From Elusimicrobiota bacterium (GTDB taxonomy: Bacteria; CAYTYR01; UBA6262; DAOVJB01): a DNA stretch of 9,356 nt. Under the pieces are notes generated by a model. That model ran no database searches. It was not told the DNA's origin and saw nothing but the letters and a program-made list of their open reading frames with translations. The position numbers and the translations under genes were made by a program. Every line of letters starts with the position of its first letter. Position 1 is the stretch's first letter. The stretch covers positions 1-9,356 of the forward strand of contig DAOVJB010000033.1 of the NCBI GenBank assembly GCA_030673425.1, in the 5' to 3' direction. Positions 1 to 6,279 of this stretch are shown in pieces.

Positions 1-660
1 AAGGAACAATACCATGAATAAACTTATTTGACCTGTAGTGAAAAGCTGGGATGTGTTTCCTACAACAGAAGGAAGCCTGGCTACTATATTCGCGAAGATT
101 ATAAGAGATATACCATTACCTACACCGAATTCGGTTATCTGTTCCCCCAGCCACATAACAATAATGGTTCCTGTGGTAAGCGTTAGCATCGTCATAAGCT
201 GGAAAGTTAAACCTGGATTTCGAACTATCTGAACCCCTGTTTCTTTTTCAAGACTCTGGATTAAAAAAGTTAACCCGAACGACTGAATCAGAGCAAGAAA
301 TACTGTTGCGTATCGTGTATACTGGGTAATCTTTTTCCTTCCGACCTCTCCTTCCTTGCTCAGGCGCTCAAGATAAGGAACCACTGTCTGCAGAAGCGAC
401 ATAATAATTGAAGCGTTAATATACGGCATTATCCCTAAGGCAAATAGAGAAAATCTACCTAATGCTCCGCCTGAGAACATATCCAAAAATCCGAAAAGAG
501 TCCCTTTCTGTGTCTGGAAGAAATCCATCAATGCCTGCGCGTTAACACCAGGCGTAGGCACCATAGCACCTAACCTATAAACAATAATTATACCTAAAGT
601 AAATAAAAGTTTTCTTTTTAACTCCGGAATCTTAAATATATCCTGCAGACTCCTTAACAT
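1..660 (-). CDS. secY: Protein translocase subunit SecY, C-terminal half outside the window
   Basis: SecY is the channel of the SecYEG translocon in the cytoplasmic membrane; it exports unfolded proteins and inserts membrane proteins. The first 220 of roughly 430 residues are visible, in one open frame to the window edge. Signatures: MLRSLQDIFKIPELKRKLLF start; first membrane helix about 18-34; the plug and second helix FSGGALGRFSLFALGIMPY (62-80) and INASIIM; cytosolic loop YLERLSKEGEVGRKKITQYT (96-115); next helix 117-135; IIVMWLGEQITEFGVGNGIS (166-185) in the fifth helix region. ATG start with AAGGAG 6 nt upstream. It is 18 nt after rplO, the normal end of the spc cluster. The later helices cannot be assessed. 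Confidence 0.98.
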   Translation of the reverse strand, partial: MLRSLQDIFKIPELKRKLLFTLGIIIVYRLGAMVPTPGVNAQALMDFFQTQKGTLFGFLDMFSGGALGRFSLFALGIMPYINASIIMSLLQTVVPYLERLSKEGEVGRKKITQYTRYATVFLALIQSFGLTFLIQSLEKETGVQIVRNPGLTFQLMTMLTLTTGTIIVMWLGEQITEFGVGNGISLIIFANIVARLPSVVGNTSQLFTTGQISLFMVLFL

Positions 661-678
661 ACGAAGCTCCTTATATTT

Positions 679-1137
679 TTATTCTGGTTTCCTCTGACCT
701 ATCAGTTCTATTGTGCCACCAGCTTTGGTTATCTTTTCCCTGGCGGTTTTACTGAATGCATCCACTTTTATATGTAATGCTTTATCTATATTGCCATCTC
801 CCAGAACTTTAACAGGCAGGGTTACCTTAGCCAGTCTCTTTTCAATCAACGTCCCTGGTGTAACCTCACTTCCTGTAGCGAATCTCTCAGATAAAATACC
901 TACATTAACTATTGAATATTCTTTTCTTGAGAAATTATTAAAACCTCTTTTGGGAATCCTTCTTGATAAAGGCATCTGACCGCCTTCAAAACCAGGACGG
1001 ACTCCTCCCCCGGAACGCGAGTTCTGCCCCTTCATTCCCCTTGTTGCACTGAGACCATGTCCTGAACCTTGTCCTCGCCCGACTATTTTTCTTCTTTTCT
1101 TTGAGCCTTTAGCCGGCTTTAAGTCTTCTAATTTCAT
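679..1137 (-). CDS. rplO: 50S ribosomal protein L15 (uL15)
   Basis: L15 is a late-assembly protein of the large subunit with an extended N-terminal arm in 23S rRNA. The 152-residue product begins MKLEDLKPAKGSKKRRKIVG and has the glycine-rich arm GRGQGSGHGLSATRGMKGQ (21-39), SGGGVRPGFEGGQMPLSRR (42-60), and a normal globular part (residues 79 onward). The ATG start has GAGGT 7 nt upstream. The 26-nt spacer from rpsE contains no rpmD. It is followed after 18 nt by secY. Confidence 0.98.
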   Translation of the reverse strand: MKLEDLKPAKGSKKRRKIVGRGQGSGHGLSATRGMKGQNSRSGGGVRPGFEGGQMPLSRRIPKRGFNNFSRKEYSIVNVGILSERFATGSEVTPGTLIEKRLAKVTLPVKVLGDGNIDKALHIKVDAFSKTAREKITKAGGTIELIGQRKPE

Positions 1138-1163
1138 TTATTATAACCTCACATATTTTTAAT

Positions 1164-1661
1164 TTACAGAATTTCTTCCGGGGTTTTTCCTCTTAATTCA
1201 GCAACCTCTTCTAATGTTCTCATCTCTTTTAACCCCTCCAAAGTTGCATATACCACATTATGGTGATTGCTTGTCCCAAGAGACTTAGTCAATACATCCT
1301 TTATTCCCACTGCCTCCAGAACCGCTCTTACAGCTCCACCGGCAATAACTCCTGTTCCGGGTCTTGCGGGTTTCATCAATACCTTGCCAGCTCCAAAATG
1401 ACCGATAACTTCATGCGGGATAGTAGAACCTTTCATCGGAATAAGGATTAAATTCTTCTTGGCTACTGTCACGCCTTTCTTAATGGCTCCTTGTACCTCG
1501 TTCGCTTTCCCTAAACCGCAACCTACATGTCCGTTACCGTCTCCCACTACAACCAGAGCCGAAAAACTGAATCTCTTTCCTCCCTTTACAACCTTGGATA
1601 CTCTATTTATACATACAATTGTTTCTTTAAGTTCCAATCCTTCTTCGCTAATCTTAGCCAA
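1164..1661 (-). CDS. rpsE: 30S ribosomal protein S5 (uS5)
   Basis: S5 is at the junction of head and body of the 30S and is involved in accuracy and mRNA entry. The N-terminal double-stranded-RNA-binding-like domain shows [20 protein letters not shown] (18-37), [17 protein letters not shown] (40-56); the C-terminal domain has [19 protein letters not shown] (81-99) and [15 protein letters not shown] (102-116), then [11 protein letters not shown]. The loop at 21-28 where spectinomycin-resistance changes occur looks intact. The start is TTG with GGAGG 5 nt upstream, in a 14-nt spacer. It shares an 11-nt identical start context (TTTGGCTAAGA) with rpsN. Length is 165. The next gene is rplO, not rpmD. 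Confidence 0.98.
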   Translation of the reverse strand: MAKISEEGLELKETIVCINRVSKVVKGGKRFSFSALVVVGDGNGHVGCGLGKANEVQGAIKKGVTVAKKNLILIPMKGSTIPHEVIGHFGAGKVLMKPARPGTGVIAGGAVRAVLEAVGIKDVLTKSLGTSNHHNVVYATLEGLKEMRTLEEVAELRGKTPEEIL

Positions 1662-1665
1662 AATT

Positions 1666-1673
1666 TCCTCCTA
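1666..1673 (-). promoter_or_regulatory. Ribosome binding site deciding the rpsE TTG start
   Basis: TAGGAGGA, its GGAGG core 5 nt before TTG 1661, lies wholly in the spacer after the rplR stop. Confidence 0.85.
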
Positions 1674-1675
1674 TA

Positions 1676-2044
1676 TTAAAACTCCAATCCTGCCTTACGA
1701 GCTCCCTCAGCAAGAGCTTTAACCCTACCATGATATAGATAGCCTGAACGGTCAAAAACAACTTTTTTTATCCCGGCTATTTTTGCCTTCTGTGCAATTA
1801 ACTCGCCAACTAATCCTGCTGATTCGACGTTTCCGCCTTTAGCAATCTTATCCTTAAGCTCAGCCGAAAGCGTTGAACATGCAGCCAGTGTCTTCCCCTT
1901 CTCATCATTTATTATCTGCACATGAATATTTCTTATACCCTTTGTTACACAAAACCGGGGTCTTGCGCTTGTCCCAAAGATATTTTTTCTTACCCTCTTA
2001 TGTCTTCTTATTCTTTTAACTCTTCTTGTTTGTTTATTGATCAT
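1676..2044 (-). CDS. rplR: 50S ribosomal protein L18 (uL18)
   Basis: L18 binds 5S rRNA together with L5 and forms the central protuberance. The 122 residues are the usual length. Signatures are the basic N-terminus RRVKRIRRHKRVRKNIFG, SARPRFCVTKGIRNIHVQII (about 26-45), then GKTLAACSTLSAEL, and the C-terminal VVFDRSGYLYHGRVKALAEG and ARKAGLEF. The ATG start has AGAGGT 5-6 nt upstream in a 14-nt spacer. It lies in normal order between rplF and rpsE. Confidence 0.98.
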   Translation of the reverse strand: MINKQTRRVKRIRRHKRVRKNIFGTSARPRFCVTKGIRNIHVQIINDEKGKTLAACSTLSAELKDKIAKGGNVESAGLVGELIAQKAKIAGIKKVVFDRSGYLYHGRVKALAEGARKAGLEF

Positions 2045-2058
2045 TTTCTACCTCTTAA

Positions 2059-2613
2059 TTATTTGGCTCCTCCTGTAGTAACGCCTGTCTTGCCTACCTT
2101 GCGTTTTACATACTCACCTAAATACCTGATGCCTTTGCCTTTATAAGGCTCGGGGCCTTTCAGATCCCTGATTTCGGCAGTTACTTCTCCAAGTTGCTGT
2201 TTATCTATTCCGGAAAGATTCATTTTAGTCAGACCTTCCATCTTTATATCAATACCTTTAGGAATCTTAAAATTGACGGGATGGGAAAAACCCAACTGTA
2301 ATACTAAAGTATCTCCCTTTACCTCAGCTTTATATCCTACTCCCTGAATTACCAATATTTTCTTAAACCCCTCTCTAACACCTTTTACCATATTAGCAAT
2401 AAGACTCCTCATAAGACCATGCAATGCCCTGTGAGTTTTCTGCTCGGAGGATCTTGTTACTATAATCTCATCTTTGGTGAGGGAAACTTTTATAACCCTG
2501 TGTATATCCTGAGAAAGACTACCTAATGGACCTTTAACATTAATCATATTATCTTTTATATCTACCTGTACACCTTTAGGAACTTTAATTGGATTTTTAC
2601 CTACTCGTGACAA
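2059..2613 (-). CDS. rplF: 50S ribosomal protein L6 (uL6)
   Basis: L6 binds 23S rRNA near the factor-binding site (sarcin-ricin loop) and helps late assembly. It consists of two similar alpha/beta domains. The 184 residues begin SRVGKNPIKVPKGV, include NMVKGVREGFKKILVIQGVG around 74-93, and end with the family signature GPEPYKGKGIRYLGEYV followed by RKVGKTG. The start is TTG with a near-perfect AAGGAGG, 7-nt spacing, and no nearby in-frame ATG; the family N-terminus (M-S-R-V/I-G) agrees. It lies 14 nt before rplR. Confidence 0.98.
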   Translation of the reverse strand: MSRVGKNPIKVPKGVQVDIKDNMINVKGPLGSLSQDIHRVIKVSLTKDEIIVTRSSEQKTHRALHGLMRSLIANMVKGVREGFKKILVIQGVGYKAEVKGDTLVLQLGFSHPVNFKIPKGIDIKMEGLTKMNLSGIDKQQLGEVTAEIRDLKGPEPYKGKGIRYLGEYVKRKVGKTGVTTGGAK

Positions 2614-2620
2614 CTTAATG

Positions 2621-2627
2621 CCTCCTT
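2621..2627 (-). promoter_or_regulatory. Ribosome binding site deciding the rplF TTG start
   Basis: AAGGAGG, a near-perfect anti-16S match, is 7 nt before TTG 2613. Confidence 0.85.
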
Positions 2628-2634
2628 AATCTAT

Positions 2635-3033
2635 TTACCAAACATAGCAGAGTACTTCCCCGCCTATTTTTGCCCGACGGCACTGTCTGTCAGTCATAAT
2701 CCCGTGGGAAGTAGAAATTATTCCAATACCTAAGCCCCTGAAGACCTTAGGTATCTTCTTTTTCGAAGCATATATTCTAAGACTTGATTTACTTATGCGT
2801 TTTAATCCTGTAATCACCGCTTTACTATTAGCATTATATTTTAAGTAAATTCTTAATATACCCTGTTTCCTGTCAACAATATTTTTATAATTAGAAATAT
2901 ATCCTTCTTCTTTTAATACCCTGGCTATTTCCTGCTTCAGTTTCGAACTCGGTATATCCACTTTTTCTTTTCTTATTCTGTTTGCATTACGAATTCTGGT
3001 CAGCATATCAGCAATCGGGTCAGTTACACTCAT
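2635..3033 (-). CDS. rpsH: 30S ribosomal protein S8 (uS8)
   Basis: S8 binds the central domain of 16S rRNA and, in several bacteria, represses the spc operon through a site in its mRNA. The protein is 132 residues starting [17 protein letters not shown], the standard opening. The C-terminus has [15 protein letters not shown] and the GGEVLCYVW end. An in-frame TTG seven codons upstream (3054) is a possible longer start, but ATG 3033 has the family N-terminus and AGGGAGGA about 9 nt upstream, so the short form is chosen. The segment QCRRAKI replaces the common EARRLGV type. It lies 24 nt after rpsN and 21 nt before rplF. Confidence 0.97.
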   Translation of the reverse strand: MSVTDPIADMLTRIRNANRIRKEKVDIPSSKLKQEIARVLKEEGYISNYKNIVDRKQGILRIYLKYNANSKAVITGLKRISKSSLRIYASKKKIPKVFRGLGIGIISTSHGIMTDRQCRRAKIGGEVLCYVW

Positions 3034-3040
3034 AAACTCG

Positions 3041-3049
3041 TTCCTCCCT
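3041..3049 (-). promoter_or_regulatory. Ribosome binding site deciding the rpsH ATG start
   Basis: AGGGAGGAA on the minus strand, its GGAGG core 9 nt from ATG 3033, supports the short rpsH. It lies downstream of the alternative TTG at 3054, so it could not serve that codon. Confidence 0.85.
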
Positions 3050-3057
3050 ATCAATAT

Positions 3058-3243
3058 TTACCAGCTGGCTTTTGTTACACCTGGAATATCGCCCTTATGG
3101 GCCAACTTCCTGAAACATATACGGCACATCTGGAACTTTCTCATATATGCCCTCGGTCTCCCGCAGATACGACACCTGTAATACCTGCGTGTTTCAAACT
3201 TGGGTGTATGTTTCACTTTTTCTATTAAACACTTCTTAGCCAA
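3058..3243 (-). CDS. rpsZ: 30S ribosomal protein S14, short zinc-binding form (uS14, type Z)
   Basis: S14 is in the head of the small subunit next to S3, S10 and S19. This is the 61-residue form with four zinc cysteines in CxxC pairs: C24-C27 (CRIC) and C40-C43 (CRIC), followed by the typical [13 protein letters not shown] end. The long zinc-free form (~100 residues) lacks these cysteines. The gene is also called rpsN or rpsZ in databases. The start is TTG, supported by the family N-terminus MAKKCLIEK and a strong AAAGGAG with a 6-nt spacer; no in-frame ATG lies near it. It stands at the normal position, between rplE and rpsH. Zinc dependence is inferred from the cysteines. Confidence 0.98.
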   Translation of the reverse strand: MAKKCLIEKVKHTPKFETRRYYRCRICGRPRAYMRKFQMCRICFRKLAHKGDIPGVTKASW

Positions 3244-3249
3244 ATTCCT

Positions 3250-3256
3250 CTCCTTT
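3250..3256 (-). promoter_or_regulatory. Ribosome binding site deciding the rpsN TTG start
   Basis: AAAGGAG on the minus strand lies 6 nt before TTG 3243, supporting that codon as the start. Confidence 0.85.
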
Positions 3257-3261
3257 AGAAT

Positions 3262-3274
3262 CCGCCTCAGGCGG
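3262..3274. repeat. Short GC-rich palindrome (hairpin) between rplE and rpsN
   Basis: CCGCC, a three-base loop TCA, then GGCGG form a perfect 5-bp stem on either strand. It stands in the 35-nt spacer just upstream of the rpsN Shine-Dalgarno (AAAGGAG at 3250-3256). There is no T-run on the transcript side, so it does not look like a terminator. Its GC content stands out from the AT-rich surroundings. It may be a small dispersed palindrome or a structure affecting rpsN translation or mRNA stability. Confidence 0.6.
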
Positions 3275-3278
3275 GCTA

Positions 3279-3821
3279 TTACTTACTAAACGGCATTCCC
3301 ATCAGACTTAATAGTTTTTTCGCTTCTTCATCCGTCTTAGCAGTGGTAACTATTGTAATATCTAATCCCCTTATCTTGTCTATTTTCTCATAATCAATCT
3401 CGGGGAAAATGGTTATTTCCTTAATGCCTATACTATAATTACCTTTTCTGTCAAACGCATCTTTTTTTACTCCCCTGAAATCCCTTATTCTGGGAAGGGT
3501 AACATTTATAAGGCGATAGAGAAACTCATACATCCTCGTTCCTCTTAATGTCACCTTGCAACCGATCGGCATACCTTCTCGTAGCTTAAAATTAGAAATA
3601 GATTTCCTGGCTCTTGTAACAATCGGTTTCTGCCCGGTAATATCTGCCATCTGACTTGATGCGCTATCGATTACCTTAATATTTTCCTTTGCCTCTGACA
3701 AACCCATATTAACTATTACTTTCTCAACTCTTGGAACCCGCATTTTATTCTTATACCTGAAATCTTCAATCAATTTAGGAACAATCTGTTCCTGATATAT
3801 TTTCCTTAAACGCACTTCCAT
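3279..3821 (-). CDS. rplE: 50S ribosomal protein L5 (uL5)
   Basis: L5 brings 5S rRNA into the central protuberance of the large subunit with L18 and contacts the P-site tRNA and S13. The 180 residues are the expected length. Visible signatures are [19 protein letters not shown] (about 29-47), [19 protein letters not shown] (62-80), [19 protein letters not shown] (86-104), [20 protein letters not shown] and [22 protein letters not shown] start with GAGGT 5 nt upstream. A GC-rich hairpin lies just after the stop, in the 35-nt spacer before rpsN. I saw no obvious S8-binding regulatory fold near this start, the E. coli control site. Confidence 0.98.
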   Translation of the reverse strand: MEVRLRKIYQEQIVPKLIEDFRYKNKMRVPRVEKVIVNMGLSEAKENIKVIDSASSQMADITGQKPIVTRARKSISNFKLREGMPIGCKVTLRGTRMYEFLYRLINVTLPRIRDFRGVKKDAFDRKGNYSIGIKEITIFPEIDYEKIDKIRGLDITIVTTAKTDEEAKKLLSLMGMPFSK

Positions 3822-3836
3822 TTTTTACCTCTTTCA

Positions 3837-4148
3837 CTATACAAGTATTTCTCCGCACTTCTTACACATCCTGACTTTCTGTCCGTCAGCGAGTCTTTCC
3901 ATCCTTACCCTGGTAGGTTTATTGCATTTACTGCAAAGGAGCATCACCTTCGATAATGCCAGAGGAGATTCCTGTTCCCTGATGCCTCCGGGCTGGGTCT
4001 GAGTACCCCTGGTATGTTTTTTCATAAAATTAATCTTGCTTACGATAAGTTTATCTTCCTTAGGAAAGATTTTCAGCACTTCCCCTGTTTTACCCTTATC
4101 TTTACCTGCTAAAACAATTACCTTATCTTTCTTCTTAATATGTAACAT
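3837..4148 (-). CDS. rplX: 50S ribosomal protein L24 (uL24), zinc-ribbon form
   Basis: L24 starts 50S assembly by binding the 5' domain of 23S rRNA and sits by the tunnel exit. The N-terminal half is a KOW/SH3-like domain: KKDKVIVLAGKDKGKTGEV at about 6-24, then the NFMKKHTRGTQTQPGGI segment. The C-terminal part has four cysteines in two CxxC pairs, C72-C75 (CSKC) and C95-C98 (CKKC), a zinc ribbon found in many but not all bacterial L24 proteins. The length is 103 residues. ATG follows GGGGAG very closely (about 3-4 nt). The stop is TAG, the only one in the window, 15 nt before rplE. Confidence 0.98.
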   Translation of the reverse strand: MLHIKKKDKVIVLAGKDKGKTGEVLKIFPKEDKLIVSKINFMKKHTRGTQTQPGGIREQESPLALSKVMLLCSKCNKPTRVRMERLADGQKVRMCKKCGEILV

Positions 4149-4186
4149 TTTCTCCCCATCTTTTTATTATTTACCTCTATTTTTTT

Positions 4187-4221
4187 ACTACCAACTATGA
4201 ACTATTATCTATTAACTGTAT
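4187..4221 (-). repeat. Degenerate 7-bp tandem array in the rplN-rplX spacer
   Basis: Five consecutive 7-bp units, reading on the + strand close to ACTATNA, occupy 35 of the 74 nt between the rplN stop and the rplX Shine-Dalgarno. The units share ACTA or similar in most copies, with substitutions in the other positions. On the transcript strand the consensus is about TNATAGT. The rest of the spacer is A-rich (runs of A) leading to GGGGAG. The function is unknown: an unstable microsatellite-like spacer is possible, as is a spreading heptamer repeat. Direct evidence is the spacing only. Confidence 0.6.
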
Positions 4222-4222
4222 T

Positions 4223-4591
4223 TCAAACTACCTCTGGTGCCAGTGAAATTATTTTCATAAAGTTTTTTTCTCTCAACTCCCTGGCTACAGGTCCGAATAT
4301 ACGGGTACCTTTCGGCTCATTCTTATCATCAATGATTACCGCACCATTGTCATCAAACTTGATATATGAACCATCACCCCGTCTTGATTCCTTCGCCGTC
4401 CTTACAACAACCGCGCGAACGACCTCACCCTTTTTGATATTAGCATTCGGGATGGCCGTCTTTACAGCACCTATAATTATATCTCCGATCCTGGCATATC
4501 TCCTCTTGGACCCGCCCAGGACTCTTATACACATTATCTTTTTGGCTCCGGAGTTATCCGCTACATTTAACATTGTCTGTGGTTGAATCAT
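4223..4591 (-). CDS. rplN: 50S ribosomal protein L14 (uL14)
   Basis: L14 is a beta-barrel protein on the subunit interface of the 50S, where it helps form bridge B8 to the 30S subunit; in many bacteria the silencing factor RsfS binds it. The 122 residues are exactly the usual length. Signatures are [20 protein letters not shown] at the start, [30 protein letters not shown] (about 55-68), and [20 protein letters not shown] near the end. ATG is preceded by GAGGA 5 nt upstream. It ends in TGA. The downstream spacer of 74 nt, the longest in the window, carries a heptamer array. Confidence 0.98.
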   Translation of the reverse strand: MIQPQTMLNVADNSGAKKIMCIRVLGGSKRRYARIGDIIIGAVKTAIPNANIKKGEVVRAVVVRTAKESRRGDGSYIKFDDNGAVIIDDKNEPKGTRIFGPVARELREKNFMKIISLAPEVV

Positions 4592-4621
4592 TTGCGTCCT
4601 CGCTAAAATCTATTTTTTTGC

Positions 4622-4885
4622 TTATTCGGCTTTCTTCGTGATACTGACTAAAAGCCATTTCTTGTCTTTACTTAAAGGCCTGCACTCTCTTATCGTTACA
4701 TAATCGCCTGTATGTGACTCGTTTTTTTCATCATGAATTTTATATTTCTTGCTTCTTTTGATAACTTTCCCGTACCTGGGATGTCTTACCTTTCTTTCAA
4801 CAAGAACAACCCTAGTCTTTTCCATTTTATCACTAACGACTCTGCCCGTACGTACTTTCCTGTTTTTTACGGCCGCTTTTTCCAT
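4622..4885 (-). CDS. rpsQ: 30S ribosomal protein S17 (uS17)
   Basis: S17 binds the 5' domain of 16S rRNA and is a primary assembly protein with an OB fold. The 87 residues show [20 protein letters not shown] (12-31), [19 protein letters not shown] (35-53), the [13 protein letters not shown] motif and KKWLLVSI near the end. The length is normal for bacteria. The ATG start has a GGGGT about 10 nt upstream in a 24-nt spacer. In E. coli this is the last gene of the S10 operon and a separate promoter begins spc; here rplN follows after 30 nt, with no terminator-like hairpin and no clear promoter, so the two clusters look joined. Confidence 0.98.
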   Translation of the reverse strand: MEKAAVKNRKVRTGRVVSDKMEKTRVVLVERKVRHPRYGKVIKRSKKYKIHDEKNESHTGDYVTIRECRPLSKDKKWLLVSITKKAE

Positions 4886-4909
4886 CTTTGTTTTACCCCA
4901 ATCTATAAA

Positions 4910-5095
4910 TTATTCCTTGTCCTTTAGAATAGTCAATACCCTGGCAATATCTCTTCTTATAAAACGCATCTGGATGGCATTTTTAACTTCCTGCGTTGGC
5001 GTCTGAAATCTTAAAGAAAACAATTGTTTCTGGAGTTCTGTATATTTATGCTGTAATTCTTCTTTTGTTAGTTCCTTTAATTGGTTAGCTTTCAT
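4910..5095 (-). CDS. rpmC: 50S ribosomal protein L29 (uL29)
   Basis: L29 is a small helical-hairpin protein at the exit tunnel rim, next to L23, where trigger factor and SRP dock. The 61 residues show the family pattern: MKANQLKELTKEELQHKYTE, the central KQLFSLRFQ, and then the RRDIARVLTILKDKE helix. Its place between rplP and rpsQ agrees. The ATG start has GGTGAGG upstream in a 25-nt spacer. Nothing is unusual in length or composition. Confidence 0.97.
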   Translation of the reverse strand: MKANQLKELTKEELQHKYTELQKQLFSLRFQTPTQEVKNAIQMRFIRRDIARVLTILKDKE

Positions 5096-5120
5096 AATAA
5101 CCTCACCTTAACTTGTTAGA

Positions 5121-5537
5121 TCATAAACCATCATGCCTGTATAAAATTTTTGTCTTCATCGGTAATTTATGACCGGCTGAAGTAAGAGCTTTCTTTGCTA
5201 AAGAACGGTCAACCCCTTCGAGCTCAAAAAGGACCCTGCCTCTTTTAACTACAGAAACCCAGAATTCCGGCATACCTTTTCCTTTACCCATTCTGGTTTC
5301 CGCCGGCTTCTTGGTTACAGGCTTGTCAGGAAATATCCTTATCCAGACCTTTCCTCCACGCTTGAGACTACGCGTTAAGGCAACCCTGGCTGCTTCAATC
5401 TGACGGGCGGTAACCCATGAAGGCTCTATTGCCTGCAGACCATATTCCCCAAAGCTTATGTTGCAGCCCTTGGTCAGTTTTCCTTTTCTCCGCCCTCTAT
5501 GTACTTTACGATACTTCACTCTCTTTGGCATCAACAT
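5121..5537 (-). CDS. rplP: 50S ribosomal protein L16 (uL16)
   Basis: L16 joins late in 50S assembly and contacts the A-site tRNA elbow near the peptidyl-transferase centre. The 138-residue protein is standard: [16 protein letters not shown] at the start, [20 protein letters not shown] at about 29-48, [14 protein letters not shown] at 65-78, and TRMGKGKG at 81-88. The arginine at 82 corresponds to the residue hydroxylated in E. coli. I chose the first ATG (5537) because MLMPKR is the family's common N-terminus and an AAAGGA lies about 11 nt upstream; a second in-frame ATG lies two codons later. The start lies inside rpsC in another frame, so translation is probably coupled to it. It ends in TGA. 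Confidence 0.98.
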   Translation of the reverse strand: MLMPKRVKYRKVHRGRRKGKLTKGCNISFGEYGLQAIEPSWVTARQIEAARVALTRSLKRGGKVWIRIFPDKPVTKKPAETRMGKGKGMPEFWVSVVKRGRVLFELEGVDRSLAKKALTSAGHKLPMKTKILYRHDGL

Positions 5538-6258
5538 TTTCGTCAGTTTCCTTTCCTGATGTTGTTTCTTTTATCTGGTCTGCCTGTTTTGTCTTTTCAG
5601 TCTCTTTTGCCTCTATTTTCTCTTTTTTCTTGGAAATAAAAATTTCTTTCTTGAAGACCCACACTTTCACTCCAATGCGTCCGTATGTAGTAAGTGCTTC
5701 AGTAAAACCATAATCAATATCCGCTCTTATTGTATGCAACGGTATCCTTCCATCTTTAAGCCATTCAGTCCTGGCAATCTCGGCACCTCCCAGTCGTCCG
5801 CTGCAACAAACTTTTATCCCCAAAGCGCCGGACTGCATAGCGAGACTAATCGCTTTTTTCATGACTCTCCTGAATGCGGTCTTCCTCTCCAGCTGCAGGG
5901 CAATCGCCTCAGCCACCAATTGCGCATTCTGCTCCGGATTTTTTACCTCAATAATATTAAGGTATAATTGATTTTCTGTTAATTCCTGCAGGTCCACCTT
6001 CAGGTTCTCAACATCCACTCCCCTTTTGCCTATAACAATACCCGGCCTGGCGCTATGAATATTAATCTTTACGTTATCCCCGGCCCGCTCGATTTCCACT
6101 TTGGAAATACCAGCATGCGCCAGTTTCTTTTTTATAAAAGAGCGGATTTTCAAATCCTCATGCAACAATTTCGCATACTCCTTTTTGCTGAACCACTTTG
6201 AGTTGTGCGTTTTTATGTAACCTAAACGAAAACCAACAGGATGAACTTTCTGTCCCAC
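5506..6258 (-). CDS. rpsC: 30S ribosomal protein S3 (uS3) with charged C-terminal extension
   Basis: S3 forms part of the mRNA entry channel and contributes to the ribosomal helicase. It opens with [16 protein letters not shown]. The KH RNA-binding domain has [12 protein letters not shown] at about 69-80. The helicase arginines and lysine are in the AFRRVMKKA segment (128-136). The C-terminal S3 domain shows [14 protein letters not shown] and [12 protein letters not shown], ending near residue 210. The next ~35-40 residues ([14 protein letters not shown] onward) are a charged, low-complexity tail not part of the folded domains. The start is GTG, decided by the canonical N-terminus and a strong AAGGAGG 5 nt upstream. 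The last ten codons overlap the rplP start by 32 nt. Confidence 0.98.
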   Translation of the reverse strand: MGQKVHPVGFRLGYIKTHNSKWFSKKEYAKLLHEDLKIRSFIKKKLAHAGISKVEIERAGDNVKINIHSARPGIVIGKRGVDVENLKVDLQELTENQLYLNIIEVKNPEQNAQLVAEAIALQLERKTAFRRVMKKAISLAMQSGALGIKVCCSGRLGGAEIARTEWLKDGRIPLHTIRADIDYGFTEALTTYGRIGVKVWVFKKEIFISKKKEKIEAKETEKTKQADQIKETTSGKETDENVDAKESEVS

Positions 6259-6263
6259 TATCT

Positions 6264-6270
6264 CCTCCTT
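6264..6270 (-). promoter_or_regulatory. Ribosome binding site deciding the rpsC GTG start
   Basis: AAGGAGG is 5 nt before GTG 6258 in the rplV-rpsC spacer, and fits the canonical MGQKVHP start. Confidence 0.85.
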
Positions 6271-6279
6271 TGTCGCTCA

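Noticed and set aside
38-232. Reading frame on the + strand opposite secY
   Set aside because: The opposite strand encodes conserved SecY; the + frame is incidental.
3034-3054. In-frame TTG at 3054 as an upstream start of rpsH
   Set aside because: The [10 protein letters not shown] start at 3033 is canonical and the Shine-Dalgarno lies between the two codons, so it can only serve ATG 3033.
3262-3274. Hairpin as an intrinsic terminator
   Set aside because: No T-run follows on the transcribed side, and genes of the same operon follow directly.
3822-3836. S8-type control hairpin at the rplE start
   Set aside because: E. coli has such a site there, but no comparable fold was visible by eye; covariation analysis would be needed.
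4197-4586. 129-residue reading frame on the + strand
   Set aside because: It is the antisense shadow of rplN; its composition has no family resemblance and there is no clear ribosome binding site.
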